A DNA stretch of 64,000 bases from NCBI GenBank assembly GCA_019115605.1, contig DXDG01000022.1:1-64000 (forward strand), given 5' to 3'. Each line of letters begins with the position of its first letter. Within the stretch, counting starts at the first letter, position 1. The notes under the pieces were generated by a model that had not been told where the DNA came from, ran no database searches, and saw only the letters and a list, made by a program, of their open reading frames with translations. This DNA comes from Candidatus Alistipes faecigallinarum. Its GTDB lineage: Bacteria > Bacteroidota > Bacteroidia > Bacteroidales > Rikenellaceae. Shown one piece after another: positions 51,797 through 60,527 of the stretch. The translations under genes and the position numbers were made by a program.

Positions 51797-53166
51797 ATAT
51801 GGACAAGGTAAAGAGTTATATCGAAGCCAACAACGATCGCTTCATCAATGAATTGTTCGATCTGATCCGCATCCCGTCGATCAGTGCCGAAGCCGCCCAC
51901 AGGCCGGATATGCAACGTTGCGCCGAATGGCTGGCTGCCGCCCTGGTGAAGGCCGGGGCCGACCGGGCCGAGGTGATGCCCACGGAGGGCAATCCCGTTG
52001 TCTATGCCGAGAAGATCATCGACCCGAAGGCCCGCACGGTCCTCGTCTACGGCCATTATGATGTCATGCCGGTCGATCCGCGTGCCGAGTGGTGCACGGA
52101 TCCCTTCGAGCCGGTTGTGCGCGACGGCCGCATCTGGGCGCGCGGCGCCGATGACGACAAGGGGCAGTTGTGGATGCACGCCAAGGCCTTCGAGGCGATG
52201 TGCGCCACCGGGACGCTCCCCTGCAACGTGAAGTTCATGCTCGAAGGCGAGGAGGAGATCGGTTCGGCAAGCCTCTACGAGTTCTGCCGGCGGAACAAGC
52301 GGCTGCTCAAGGCCGACATCATCCTCGTGTCGGATACCTCGATGCTCTCGATGCAGACCCCCTCGATCACCTGCGGACTGCGCGGCCTGGCCTACATGGA
52401 GGTCGAGGTCCAGGGCCCGAACAAGGATCTGCATTCGGGACTCTTCGGCGGAGCCGTGGCCAATCCGGCCAACGTGCTGGCGCGGCTCATTGCCGGTCTG
52501 ATCGACGAAAACGGACGCGTTACGATTCCGGGCTTCTACGACGACGTGCGGGAGCTGACCCCCTCCGAGCGGCGGGCCTTCAACAAGGCGCCCTTCTCGC
52601 TGGCGGCCTACAAGCAGTCGCTGGAGATCGGCGACGTCGAGGGCGAGGCGGGTTATACGACCCTCGAACGCACGGGTGTGCGTCCGTCGCTTGACGTGAA
52701 CGGAATCTGGGGTGGTTATACGGGCGAAGGCACCAAGACGGTGATCCCCTCGAAGGCTTCGGCCAAGATCTCGATGCGTCTGGTGCCCCATCAGGACTAC
52801 CGCAAGATTGCGAAACTCTTCGAGCGCCACTTCCGCCGGATCGCTCCCCGGAGCGTGAAGGTTACCGTGCGGTCGCTGCACGGCGGCATGCCCTATGTCG
52901 CCCCGACCGACATGCCGGCCTACAAGGCGGCCGAAAAGGCGGTCGAGACGACCTTCGGATGCAAGCCCCTGCCCTTCTATTCGGGCGGTTCGATTCCGAT
53001 TATCAGCGGCTTCGAGTCGATTCTGGGCATCAAGTCGCTGCTGCTGGGATTCGGCCTGGCCGAGGATGCGATCCACTCGCCCAACGAGAGCTTCGGACTG
53101 GAGCAGTTCCGCCGCGGCGTGGAGACGATCCCCTGTTTCTACAAGTATTTCGCCGAAAGCAAGTAG
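51793..53166 (+). CDS. M20-family dipeptidase
   Basis: The 457-residue zinc peptidase shows VLVYGHYDVMPVDP (His/Asp), WARGADDDKGQLWMHAKAFE, LEGEEEIGSASLYEF and a lid domain with GLRGLAYMEVEVQGPNKDLHSG. This is the M20 dipeptidase (PepV/carnosinase-like, cytosolic) pattern. The start ATG 51793 overlaps the NlpE stop, and an ATG two codons later is also possible. A 6-base gap leads to the phosphatase gene. Confidence 0.93.
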   Translation: MNMDKVKSYIEANNDRFINELFDLIRIPSISAEAAHRPDMQRCAEWLAAALVKAGADRAEVMPTEGNPVVYAEKIIDPKARTVLVYGHYDVMPVDPRAEWCTDPFEPVVRDGRIWARGADDDKGQLWMHAKAFEAMCATGTLPCNVKFMLEGEEEIGSASLYEFCRRNKRLLKADIILVSDTSMLSMQTPSITCGLRGLAYMEVEVQGPNKDLHSGLFGGAVANPANVLARLIAGLIDENGRVTIPGFYDDVRELTPSERRAFNKAPFSLAAYKQSLEIGDVEGEAGYTTLERTGVRPSLDVNGIWGGYTGEGTKTVIPSKASAKISMRLVPHQDYRKIAKLFERHFRRIAPRSVKVTVRSLHGGMPYVAPTDMPAYKAAEKAVETTFGCKPLPFYSGGSIPIISGFESILGIKSLLLGFGLAEDAIHSPNESFGLEQFRRGVETIPCFYKYFAESK

Positions 53167-53172
53167 CGCGCC

Positions 53173-53955
53173 ATGTACGAAGCATACCGGGATTTTGCCG
53201 TCCGTCTGGCCCGGGAGGTGGGAGCGATCCACCTCTCCTTCTTCCGTGGTGCGGACCTGGGTATCCGGACGAAATCCAATATCGCGGACCTTGTAACCCG
53301 TGCCGACCGCGAGAGTGAGGAGCATATTGTCCGGGCGGTTGCGGCCGCCTGCCCGACTCACGCCGTATTGGGCGAGGAGGGCGGCGAACGCGGCGCCGCG
53401 GGCAGCGACTACCGTTGGGTGGTCGATCCGCTGGACGGGACGACCAACTTCAGCCAGGGACTCCCGGTCTTTGCCGTGTCGATAGCCCTTCAATACCGGG
53501 GCCAGACCATGGTCGGTGTGGTGTACGCCCCCTACCTCGGGGAGCTCTTCACGGCGGTGAAAGGGGGCGGCGCCTGGCTCACTGTCAGGGACGCGGCGCC
53601 GCAGCGGATCGCTGTCAGCCCGAAACAGGATCTCGCCGCAGCGGTCGTCGCTACGGGATTCCCCTACGACAAGTGCGACAATCCGGACAACAATGCGGAG
53701 AACGTCGCCCGGATCCTGCCCCATGTGCGGGATCTGCGGCGCATGGGAGCCGCCGCCTATGACCTCTGCTGCGTGGCGGCCGGCATGCTGGACGGATTCT
53801 GGGAGCTGGCCTTGCACGAGTGGGATGTCTGTGCGGGCGAGCTGATTATCCGGGAGGCCGGCGGCGAGGTCGTTGCGTTGCGTGCGGACCGCGGGGTCTC
53901 GATCGTGGCGGGCAACGAAACGATCATCCGCGAAATCGGCCGGTATGTCCGTTAA
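53173..53955 (+). CDS. Inositol-monophosphatase-family phosphatase
   Basis: The 260-residue Mg-dependent phosphatase has motif GEEGGERG, the metal-site signature WVVDPLDGTTNFSQGLPVF, and the second motif WELALHEWDVCAGELIIREAGGE. It resembles SuhB/HisN-type enzymes; CysQ is less likely. Substrate may be inositol-1-P or histidinol phosphate. It ends the glmM-nlpE-dipeptidase unit. Confidence 0.92.
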   Translation: MYEAYRDFAVRLAREVGAIHLSFFRGADLGIRTKSNIADLVTRADRESEEHIVRAVAAACPTHAVLGEEGGERGAAGSDYRWVVDPLDGTTNFSQGLPVFAVSIALQYRGQTMVGVVYAPYLGELFTAVKGGGAWLTVRDAAPQRIAVSPKQDLAAAVVATGFPYDKCDNPDNNAENVARILPHVRDLRRMGAAAYDLCCVAAGMLDGFWELALHEWDVCAGELIIREAGGEVVALRADRGVSIVAGNETIIREIGRYVR

Positions 53956-53978
53956 GCAGGCGCCGACATCGGAGATGA

Positions 53979-54012
53979 AAAATCCGCAACCTCTTTCGGG
54001 GTTGCGGATTTT
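53979..54012. terminator. Bidirectional terminator after the phosphatase gene
   Basis: AAAATCCGCAACC (53979-53991) pairs with GGTTGCGGATTTT (54000-54012). It serves this plus-strand unit and the convergent minus-strand DUF2461 gene. Confidence 0.9.
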
Positions 54013-54033
54013 CGTTGGGTGGAGGCGTCTCGC

Positions 54034-54714
54034 TCAACGCATCTCCTCGTAGGCATACTCCACGGCGCGGTTCAACTGGGCGATGAAGGGCTGTGTGCGG
54101 CGGAACTCTTCGAGGGCATGGTCGAGCAGCGCGTCGGCATCGAGCGACCGGTCGTCGATCGGCTTCTCGATGTAGAAGTCCTTCATCTTCAGCAGGTCGG
54201 CAAACTCGCTGTCGGCCGGGAATCCCGTCGGCACCCGCTTGAGGCGGCCGGTTGTTTCGAGGTGGAAACCGGGAGCCGCCGCGATCGCCTGCAGCAGTTC
54301 GTCGCCATGGTCCAGGATCTCCTCGCGGAGCGAGCGCAGCACGACCGGCTCAGGACAGTAGATGCCCGCGGAGAGCAGACTTTGACCGAGCAGGCTGTCG
54401 CCCGCCGGTTCGAGGTGGAGGTAATAGCCGGCGAATCCCGACTTCTTGCCCCGCGGGGCCACAAAGGCGCCGATATGGCTCTTGTAGGGAGTCTTGTCGG
54501 CCGAGAAGCGCGTGTCGCGGGCGATGCGGTAGGTGCAGTCCTGGACGCGCAGTCCCCGGATCGTGGGGTCGAAGTCGGCAATGCCTTCGATCAGCCGCTT
54601 GGTGAAGGCGGCGAAACGCGCCTTTACCTGGAGCCACTCCCCGCGGTGGGCGTCGAACCACTCGCGGTTGTTGTTGTCGTGTAGCCGGCGGAGAAAATCG
54701 AGAACCTCCTTCAT
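54034..54714 (-). CDS. DUF2461 family protein
   Basis: The 226-residue protein matches DUF2461/TIGR02453: FLRRLHDNNNREWFDAHRGEW near the start, then DCTYRIARDTRFSADKTPYKSHIGAF and GYYLHLEPAGDSLLGQ. Function is unknown. The ATG lies 4 bases after the glyA stop, so it is probably co-transcribed with glyA. Confidence 0.9.
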   Translation of the reverse strand: MKEVLDFLRRLHDNNNREWFDAHRGEWLQVKARFAAFTKRLIEGIADFDPTIRGLRVQDCTYRIARDTRFSADKTPYKSHIGAFVAPRGKKSGFAGYYLHLEPAGDSLLGQSLLSAGIYCPEPVVLRSLREEILDHGDELLQAIAAAPGFHLETTGRLKRVPTGFPADSEFADLLKMKDFYIEKPIDDRSLDADALLDHALEEFRRTQPFIAQLNRAVEYAYEEMR

Positions 54715-54718
54715 GGCA

Positions 54719-55999
54719 TTACCATGCGAAGAGCGGATAGTCGGCCATCAGGGCATTCACGTCGCGGCGTACGGCGGCGATGTTCTCCTCGTTCTCGGGG
54801 TCGTTGAGCACGCGGTCGATCAGTTCGACGATGTAGTCCATCTTATCTTCCTTTAGGCCGCGGGTCGTGATGGCCGGCGTACCGAAGCGCAGACCCGAGG
54901 TCTGGAACGGCGAGCGGCTGTCGAACGGCACCATGTTCTTGTTGGTCGTGATGTCGGCTGCCACGAGGCTCTTCTCGGCCTGCTTGCCCGTGAGCTCGGG
55001 GAACTTCGTGCGCAGATCGACGAGCATCAGGTGGTTGTCCGTGCCGCCCGAGACGATCTTGTAGCCGCGCTTGGTGAAGGCTTCGGCCATGGCGTGGGCG
55101 TTCTTCTGCACCTGCAGCTGGTATTCGCGGTAGCTCGGTTCGAGCGCCTCGCCGAAGGCCACGGCCTTGGCGGCGATGACGTGCTCGAGCGGTCCGCCCT
55201 GGATGCCCGGGAAGACGGCCGCATTGAGGATCTGCGACATCATCTTCACGGCGCCCTTCGGCGTGGTGAGGCCCCAGGGATTCTCGAAGTCCTTACCCAT
55301 GAGGATGATACCTCCGCGCGGGCCGCGCAGGGTCTTGTGTGTCGTCGAGGTTACGATGTGGGCGTATTTCACGGGATTCTCCAGCAGACCCGCGGCGATC
55401 AGACCTGCCGTATGGGCCATGTCGACCAGCAGCAGCGCACCGACCTTGTCGGCAATCTCGCGCATGCGCTTGTAGTCCCATTCGCGCGAGTAGGCCGAAG
55501 CACCGCCGACGATCAGCTTCGGGCGGCACTCCAGCGCCAGCTGCTCCATGGCGTCATAGTCGATGCATCCGGTTTTCTCGTCGAGCTTGTAGCCCACGGC
55601 CTTGAAGTATTTGCCCGACATGTTCACCGGCGAGCCGTGCGAGAGGTGGCCGCCGTGCGAGAGGTCGAGGCCCATGAAGGTGTCGCCCGGATGCAGGCAG
55701 GCAAAGAAGACCGCCATGTTGGCCTGTGCGCCCGAGTGGGGCTGGACGTTGGCGTATTCGGCGCCGTAGAGGCGGCAGACACGCTCGATGGCCAGCGACT
55801 CGACCTTGTCAACGACCTCGCAGCCTCCGTAGTAGCGGGCTGCGGGGTATCCTTCGGCGTACTTGTTCGTGAGCACCGAGCCCATGGCCTCCATGACCTG
55901 CTGGCTGACGAAGTTCTCCGAGGCGATCAGTTCGATGCCGTGCGTCTGACGGCTGCGCTCGGCGGCGATCAGATCGAAAATCTGCGAATCTCTTTTCAT
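54719..55999 (-). CDS. glyA: Serine hydroxymethyltransferase
   Basis: This PLP enzyme transfers a one-carbon unit between serine and tetrahydrofolate. The 426 residues show the conserved start [20 protein letters not shown] and [15 protein letters not shown]. The PLP lysine is K222 in [14 protein letters not shown]. It is followed on the minus strand by the DUF2461 gene. Upstream is a near-consensus -7 (TATCTTTA) at 56036-56043. Confidence 0.97.
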   Translation of the reverse strand: MKRDSQIFDLIAAERSRQTHGIELIASENFVSQQVMEAMGSVLTNKYAEGYPAARYYGGCEVVDKVESLAIERVCRLYGAEYANVQPHSGAQANMAVFFACLHPGDTFMGLDLSHGGHLSHGSPVNMSGKYFKAVGYKLDEKTGCIDYDAMEQLALECRPKLIVGGASAYSREWDYKRMREIADKVGALLLVDMAHTAGLIAAGLLENPVKYAHIVTSTTHKTLRGPRGGIILMGKDFENPWGLTTPKGAVKMMSQILNAAVFPGIQGGPLEHVIAAKAVAFGEALEPSYREYQLQVQKNAHAMAEAFTKRGYKIVSGGTDNHLMLVDLRTKFPELTGKQAEKSLVAADITTNKNMVPFDSRSPFQTSGLRFGTPAITTRGLKEDKMDYIVELIDRVLNDPENEENIAAVRRDVNALMADYPLFAW

Positions 56000-56035
56000 A
56001 TCGTAAGAATGTGGTGAGTTTTCGTTTACGGAGTG

Positions 56036-56043
56036 TAAAGATA
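56036..56043 (-). promoter_or_regulatory. glyA promoter -7 (TATCTTTA)
   Basis: The minus-strand element differs from consensus only at its last base. It lies 36 bases upstream of the glyA ATG. Confidence 0.55.
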
Positions 56044-56096
56044 GGTAATATTCGGTGAAAAAAAACCGCCGAAGGGCCGATTCAAAATATTTTTCT

Positions 56097-56104
56097 TAAC
56101 TTTG
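56097..56104 (+). promoter_or_regulatory. fabG promoter -7 (TAACTTTG)
   Basis: The consensus -7 lies 67 bases upstream of the fabG ATG. Confidence 0.65.
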
Positions 56105-56171
56105 TTCGTCTTTTGGACGAAAAAGGGAAAAACGGAAGAATTGAAACATAACATCTAAAACACACACTATT

Positions 56172-56918
56172 ATGAAATTACTCGAAGGAAAAGTGGCCGT
56201 CATCACGGGTGCCGCCCGCGGTATCGGCAAGGCCATCGCGCTGCAGTTCGCCAAGGAGGGAGCCAACATCGCCTTCACCGATCTTACGATCGACGAGAAC
56301 GGCAAGGCGACCGAGGCCGAGATTGCGGCCTTTGGCGTCAAGGCCAAGGGCTATGCCTCGAATGCGGCCAATTTCGAAGAGACCCACAAGGTCATCGACG
56401 AGATCGTCAAGGAGTTTGGCCGCATCGACATTCTGGTCAACAACGCCGGCATCACGAAGGACGGCCTGATGATGCGCATGTCGGAGGCCCAGTGGGACGC
56501 CGTGCTGACGGTGAACCTCAAGTCGGCCTTCAACTTCATCCACGCCGTCGTGCCCGTCATGGCACGTCAGAAGAGCGGCTCGATCATCAACATGTCGTCG
56601 GTGGTCGGTGTCAGCGGCAACGCCGGACAGTGCAACTACTCGGCGTCGAAGGCCGGCATGATCGGTCTGGCGAAGTCGATCGCCAAGGAGATGGGTCCCC
56701 GCGGCATCCGCGCCAACTGCATCGCCCCGGGATTCATCATCACCGACATGACCAACCAGCTTTCGGACGAGATCAAGGAGGCCTGGTGCAAGCAGATTCC
56801 GCTGCGTCGCGGCGGCACGCCCGAGGATGTGGCCAAGGTGGCTCTCTTCCTCGCATCGGATCTCTCGTCGTATGTCAGCGGTCAGGTGATCCACTGCTGC
56901 GGCGCGATGAACTGCTGA
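56172..56918 (+). CDS. fabG: 3-oxoacyl-ACP reductase FabG
   Basis: This SDR enzyme reduces 3-ketoacyl-ACP in fatty acid elongation with NADPH. The 248 residues show the cofactor loop TGAARGIGKAIA. The catalytic tetrad is N115, S143, Y156 and K160 (NYSASKAGMIGLAKS), with the FabG-typical VNNAGITKDGLMMRMSE. No other fab genes are adjacent. A strong terminator follows. Confidence 0.94.
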   Translation: MKLLEGKVAVITGAARGIGKAIALQFAKEGANIAFTDLTIDENGKATEAEIAAFGVKAKGYASNAANFEETHKVIDEIVKEFGRIDILVNNAGITKDGLMMRMSEAQWDAVLTVNLKSAFNFIHAVVPVMARQKSGSIINMSSVVGVSGNAGQCNYSASKAGMIGLAKSIAKEMGPRGIRANCIAPGFIITDMTNQLSDEIKEAWCKQIPLRRGGTPEDVAKVALFLASDLSSYVSGQVIHCCGAMNC

Positions 56919-56940
56919 TATCTGAAGGGTAGACGCCTTG

Positions 56941-56980
56941 ACGGGACCTCTGCGGCCATGCCGCGAAGGTCCCGTTTTTT
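56941..56980 (+). terminator. fabG terminator
   Basis: ACGGGACCT (56941-56949) pairs with AGGTCCCGT (56967-56975), with a small inner GCGG/CCGC stem and a T run. Confidence 0.88.
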
Positions 56981-57031
56981 ATTGTCCGCAACTCCGCATC
57001 GGGAAGAATTTGCCGGAACGCCGCTTTTTTA

Positions 57032-57039
57032 TATATTTG
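57032..57039 (+). promoter_or_regulatory. Promoter -7 (TATATTTG) 5 bases from the PorV-like start
   Basis: The perfect consensus ends only five bases before ATG 57045. A start site at the usual distance from -7 would make the mRNA leaderless. Confidence 0.65.
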
Positions 57040-57044
57040 TCCCC

Positions 57045-57926
57045 ATGAAACGTCTGACGATATGCTTGCTGGCGGTTCTCGGAACCGCTCTTGCGGCCCG
57101 GGCCCAGGGCTCGCTGCCGCTGACGCCCGACGCCAAGGTGCTCGGTATGGGCGGCGTGGCGATGACAACCCTCTCGGGGTCGCACGCCATCTACGGGAAC
57201 TCCGCCATGGCGGCCTTCTCGATGATGCCGCTGCAGGTCTCCTCCTCCTACCTCCGACACAAGGGGGCCGATTATTACGCCGTGACGGGTTACGGCCGGT
57301 TCGACCGGTTCAACCTCGTGCAGCTCGGCTGGAGACAGTATCTTCGCGAGCGGGGCAACAACGATCTGGCGGTCGATCTGGGCTACTCGCGCCGGATCGG
57401 CGACAGCTGGGCCGTGGGACTCGTGGGCCGCTATGCACGGCTCAAGCGGCCGGCGGATATCCGGGAAAACGCCCTGGCCGTGGATTTGAGTGCGGCCTGG
57501 ATGAAGCCGCTGGAGCTCGGGAGCTACTCGATGCTCCGGGCTGGTGCCAGGGTGGCGAATCTGGGCGGATACTTCGGCGATACCGAAGAGCGGCTGCCGA
57601 TGAGCCTGACGGCGGGTGCGGCGCTCGACACCTTCCTGACGGATGCCCACGAGATCACCGTCGGTGCCGATCTGGGCTACGGCTTTGCTCCGCGTCCCGT
57701 ACGGAGTTTCCTCTTCTCGGTGGGTGCCGAATACAACCTCATGCAGCTTCTGCAGGTGCGGGCCGGATACCATTACGGCAAGGATCGTTCGATTCTGCCC
57801 TCTTTCGCCTCGGTGGGTGTCGGTGCGCGCTTCCTCCACCTGCGGCTGGATTTCGCCTATCTGATTGCTCCGGAGAATTCGCTGATATACAACACCTACA
57901 GCATCAGCTTCGGATTCGATTTCTGA
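57045..57926 (+). CDS. PorV/PorQ-like outer-membrane barrel protein
   Basis: The 293-residue protein has a signal peptide (MKRLTICLLAVLGTALAARAQ), then LTPDAKVLGMGGVAMTTLSGS, the PorV/PorQ N-terminal pattern. About 12 amphipathic strands end in SISFGFDF with a terminal phenylalanine. PorV and PorQ are shuttle and anchor components of the type IX secretion system in some Bacteroidetes. Related barrels also occur without that system, and no other por gene is in the window, so the role is uncertain. Confidence 0.78.
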   Translation: MKRLTICLLAVLGTALAARAQGSLPLTPDAKVLGMGGVAMTTLSGSHAIYGNSAMAAFSMMPLQVSSSYLRHKGADYYAVTGYGRFDRFNLVQLGWRQYLRERGNNDLAVDLGYSRRIGDSWAVGLVGRYARLKRPADIRENALAVDLSAAWMKPLELGSYSMLRAGARVANLGGYFGDTEERLPMSLTAGAALDTFLTDAHEITVGADLGYGFAPRPVRSFLFSVGAEYNLMQLLQVRAGYHYGKDRSILPSFASVGVGARFLHLRLDFAYLIAPENSLIYNTYSISFGFDF

Positions 57927-57982
57927 TCGATTCGGGTTTTCCCGCCCTGGTTCGCCGGCGGGTCCGGGGGATCTGAACAGAG

Positions 57983-58012
57983 AGGCCGCCTACCCCTTGC
58001 GGGTGGCGGCCT
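57983..58012. terminator. Hairpin overlapping the end of the tyrosine phosphatase gene
   Basis: AGGCCGCCTACCC (57983-57995) pairs with GGGTGGCGGCCT (58001-58012) with one bulge. It lacks a T run, so it is a weak candidate terminator for the two convergent genes. Confidence 0.4.
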
Positions 58013-58490
58013 TCGTGCTGTCCAGGCTGTCAAGAATCCCCTCGCATCCGTCTTCGAGCAGGTCCAGCACCCGTTCGAATCCCTCGTGCCCCTCGTAGTA
58101 GGGATCGGGAACGTAGCTGTGGCCGGGATGCCGGCGGCAGAACTCCGTCATGCGGAAAATACGTTGCGCCGCCGCACGCGACGGTGCCAGACGGTGCAGC
58201 GTCTCGTAGTTCATGTCATCCATGACGATGATCCTGTCGAAGCGTTCGAAGTCCTCTTCGCGGACCTGCCGGGCCCGGTGTGTCAGTTCGTAGCCGCGTT
58301 GTGCGGCGGCCCGCCGCATGCGCGTGTCGGGCAGCTGCCCGGCATGCCCGCCGTAGGTCCCCGCCGAGTCGATCTCGATCCGGTCGGCAACACCCCGCCG
58401 GGCGGCCATGGCGCGCAGGATGCCCTCGGCGGCCGGGGAGCGGCAGATGTTGCCCAGACAGACGAACAGAATTTTCGTAGTGTCGTTCAT
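57990..58490 (-). CDS. Low-molecular-weight protein-tyrosine phosphatase
   Basis: The 166-residue phosphatase has active-site loop C11-LGNIC-R17-S (VCLGNICRSPAAEG) and general acid D129 in VPDPYYEGHEGF. In bacteria this class usually dephosphorylates tyrosine kinases of capsule or exopolysaccharide export. No such kinase lies nearby. ATG 58490 is selected because it precedes the core directly and follows a -7 element. Confidence 0.94.
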   Translation of the reverse strand: MNDTTKILFVCLGNICRSPAAEGILRAMAARRGVADRIEIDSAGTYGGHAGQLPDTRMRRAAAQRGYELTHRARQVREEDFERFDRIIVMDDMNYETLHRLAPSRAAAQRIFRMTEFCRRHPGHSYVPDPYYEGHEGFERVLDLLEDGCEGILDSLDSTKAATRKG

Positions 58491-58507
58491 AGGCTTTTTT
58501 ATGTGCG

Positions 58508-58515
58508 CAAAGGTA
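58508..58515 (-). promoter_or_regulatory. Promoter -7 of the tyrosine phosphatase gene (TACCTTTG)
   Basis: The perfect minus-strand consensus ends 17 bases before the ATG. Confidence 0.7.
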
Positions 58516-58702
58516 CGAAAAAACGGGCGGATTCCGTTTCGGTTCCGGATGCGAAAACATCGCTGGCGGGTGGAATAGGGCGGGCTGCGGCCCTCCCGGT
58601 CCGGGATGCGGAGGGGCTGTCCGCTCCCTTGCGGGGTATGAATGCGCACATTCGGAACAAAGAAATCGACATACAGATGCCTGCTGTTCGGATATTTTAT
58701 TG

Positions 58703-58710
58703 TACCTTTG
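58703..58710 (+). promoter_or_regulatory. Promoter -7 (TACCTTTG) of the YtfJ-like operon
   Basis: The perfect consensus lies 43 bases upstream of the ATG at 58754. Confidence 0.72.
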
Positions 58711-58753
58711 CAGCGATTTTGTTTTCATTTACAGATACTAACGACAGGAAGAG

Positions 58754-59272
58754 ATGAAATTGCGAACGATTGTACTGTTGACGGCCTTCGCTTTTGCGGC
58801 ATCTGCGGCCGAAGCCCAGGAGCGTCCCCGCAAGGTGGAGAACGTCGAGATCAAGGATCTCAACGGAAAGCCTGCCAAACTCCCCTATTTCGGAGAAAAG
58901 AACCTCATGATATTCTATGTGGATCCCGACCGCCACAAGCAGAACGAGGATTTCACGATCGAGCTCGAAGAAAATCACCGCGCCCAGAGCGACCGCATTC
59001 ACGGCTTCGGCGTGATGAACCTCAAGGATGCTCCGATGGTCCCCAACGGCATGGCCCGCAACATGGCCCGCAAGCGGACCGAGAAGAACGGCGCCACGGT
59101 GCTGGCCGACGAAAACCGCACGCTCTCCACGGCCTGGGGGCTGGGCGACTGCAACAACAAGTTCGTGCTGCTGTTCGTAACGAAGGAGGGCGAGCTGGTC
59201 TTCATGCGCAAGGGCGAGCTCTCCGAGGCGGACAAGGAGGCGTTTTACAAAGTGCTGGACCAGTACCGTTGA
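58754..59272 (+). CDS. YtfJ-like secreted protein with thioredoxin fold
   Basis: The 172-residue protein has a signal peptide (MKLRTIVLLTAFAFAASAAEAQ) and a thioredoxin-like domain without a CxxC. The pattern GEKNLMIFYVDPDRHKQNEDF, NGATVLADENRTLSTAWGLG, then KFVLLFVTKEGELVFMRKGELSE resembles the YtfJ family. Its function is unknown. It is the first gene of a plus-strand unit with the Omp85-like and EptA-like genes, and its stop is 3 bases from the next start. Confidence 0.75.
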   Translation: MKLRTIVLLTAFAFAASAAEAQERPRKVENVEIKDLNGKPAKLPYFGEKNLMIFYVDPDRHKQNEDFTIELEENHRAQSDRIHGFGVMNLKDAPMVPNGMARNMARKRTEKNGATVLADENRTLSTAWGLGDCNNKFVLLFVTKEGELVFMRKGELSEADKEAFYKVLDQYR

Positions 59273-59275
59273 TGT

Positions 59276-60511
59276 ATGCTGACGCGGATCACCCTGCTCC
59301 TCATCGCTCTACTGTGCACCGTCGTTACGGTCCGTTCGGCGGAGTGTCTCCGTCTGCCGGGACGGGATACGCTGCAGCTTGAGGGCGTCTCTTCCGCGGA
59401 GTACGTCATGACGGCTCCCGAAGCGGCTGCCGCCCGCACCGATACGGTGAAAAGACGCGACGGTTTCATGCGCCGCATCATCCGTTATTTCGAAAACTCG
59501 AACGTGGACCACACCTTCGAGAAGAAGATCGACTTCTCGTTTGCCGGAGGCCCCAGCTACTCGAAAAACACGAGCCTGGGTATCGGTCTGCTTGCCGCGG
59601 GGCTCTATCGCGTGGACCGGACGGATTCGGTAACCGTGCCGTCGGATGTTTCGCTCTTCGTGAACGCCTCGATCACGGGTTATTACGCTGTGGGTCTCTC
59701 CGGAAATACGCTCTTTGACCGGGGCGATCAGCGTGTGGTCTATACGCTGATGTTCTCCTCGGCACCCACCAGCTTCTGGGGCATCGGCTACGATGCCGGG
59801 CGCTACAATCCCGAAAGCACCTACTCCGAGAAACGCTATACGGTCGAGGCGAGCTACCTGCATCGCGTCGTCTCGAAGCTGTATGTCGGCGGAGTCTTCA
59901 GTTTCGATTATGTGCGGGGCCTGAAGTTCACGCAGCCGGCCTATCTCAACGGCGAGAAGGAGCGTTATACCGCCACGGGCATCGGGGCCGTCGTCGAGTT
60001 CGACTCGCGCGACTTCATTCCCAATCCCTATCGCGGGGTCTATGTGAGCCTGAAGGGGCAGCTCTTCCCGAAGGGCCTCGGCAACTGCGGAAAGACGCTC
60101 TGGCGTACGACCTTCACGGCCGACTACTACCAGCGGCTGTGGAAAGGCGGTATTCTGGCCACGGATCTCTATGCGATCTTCAACTCCGAAGGAACCCCCT
60201 GGCCGATGCTGGCCCGTCTGGGCGGCAGCCAGCGCATGCGCGGATACTACCAGGGCCGCTATACGGACAACAACATGATCACCTTCCAGGTGGAGCTGCG
60301 GCAGCGTATCTGGCGGAGAATCGGCTGTACGGTCTGGGGCGGTGCGGGCAACGTCTTCCCGTCGCTGAACCGCTTCGACTGGTCGCATACGCTGCCCAAC
60401 TACGGCGTCGGCCTGCGGTGGGAGTTCAAGAAACAGGTCAACGTCCGCATGGACTACGGCCTGGGAAAGGATACGAGCGGCTTTTTGTTGAGTATCAACG
60501 AGGCGTTCTGA
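59276..60511 (+). CDS. Omp85/BamA-like outer-membrane barrel without POTRA domains
   Basis: The 411-residue protein has a signal peptide and a short variable region. A C-terminal-type Omp85 barrel follows (about 85-411), in which GGSQRMRGYYQGRY carries the loop-6 (V/I)RG(F/Y) motif and DSRDFIPNPYRGVYVSLKG is a strand pair typical of the bacterial surface antigen family. POTRA repeats are absent, unlike BamA or TamA. It may be a standalone export or lipid-transfer barrel. The next gene starts 16 bases after. Confidence 0.82.
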   Translation: MLTRITLLLIALLCTVVTVRSAECLRLPGRDTLQLEGVSSAEYVMTAPEAAAARTDTVKRRDGFMRRIIRYFENSNVDHTFEKKIDFSFAGGPSYSKNTSLGIGLLAAGLYRVDRTDSVTVPSDVSLFVNASITGYYAVGLSGNTLFDRGDQRVVYTLMFSSAPTSFWGIGYDAGRYNPESTYSEKRYTVEASYLHRVVSKLYVGGVFSFDYVRGLKFTQPAYLNGEKERYTATGIGAVVEFDSRDFIPNPYRGVYVSLKGQLFPKGLGNCGKTLWRTTFTADYYQRLWKGGILATDLYAIFNSEGTPWPMLARLGGSQRMRGYYQGRYTDNNMITFQVELRQRIWRRIGCTVWGGAGNVFPSLNRFDWSHTLPNYGVGLRWEFKKQVNVRMDYGLGKDTSGFLLSINEAF

Positions 60512-60527
60512 TGACAATGAAGGTTAT

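Noticed and set aside
57045..57926. Type IX secretion locus
   Set aside because: A single PorV/PorQ-like barrel is not enough; no porK, porL, porM, porN or sov-like genes occur in the window.
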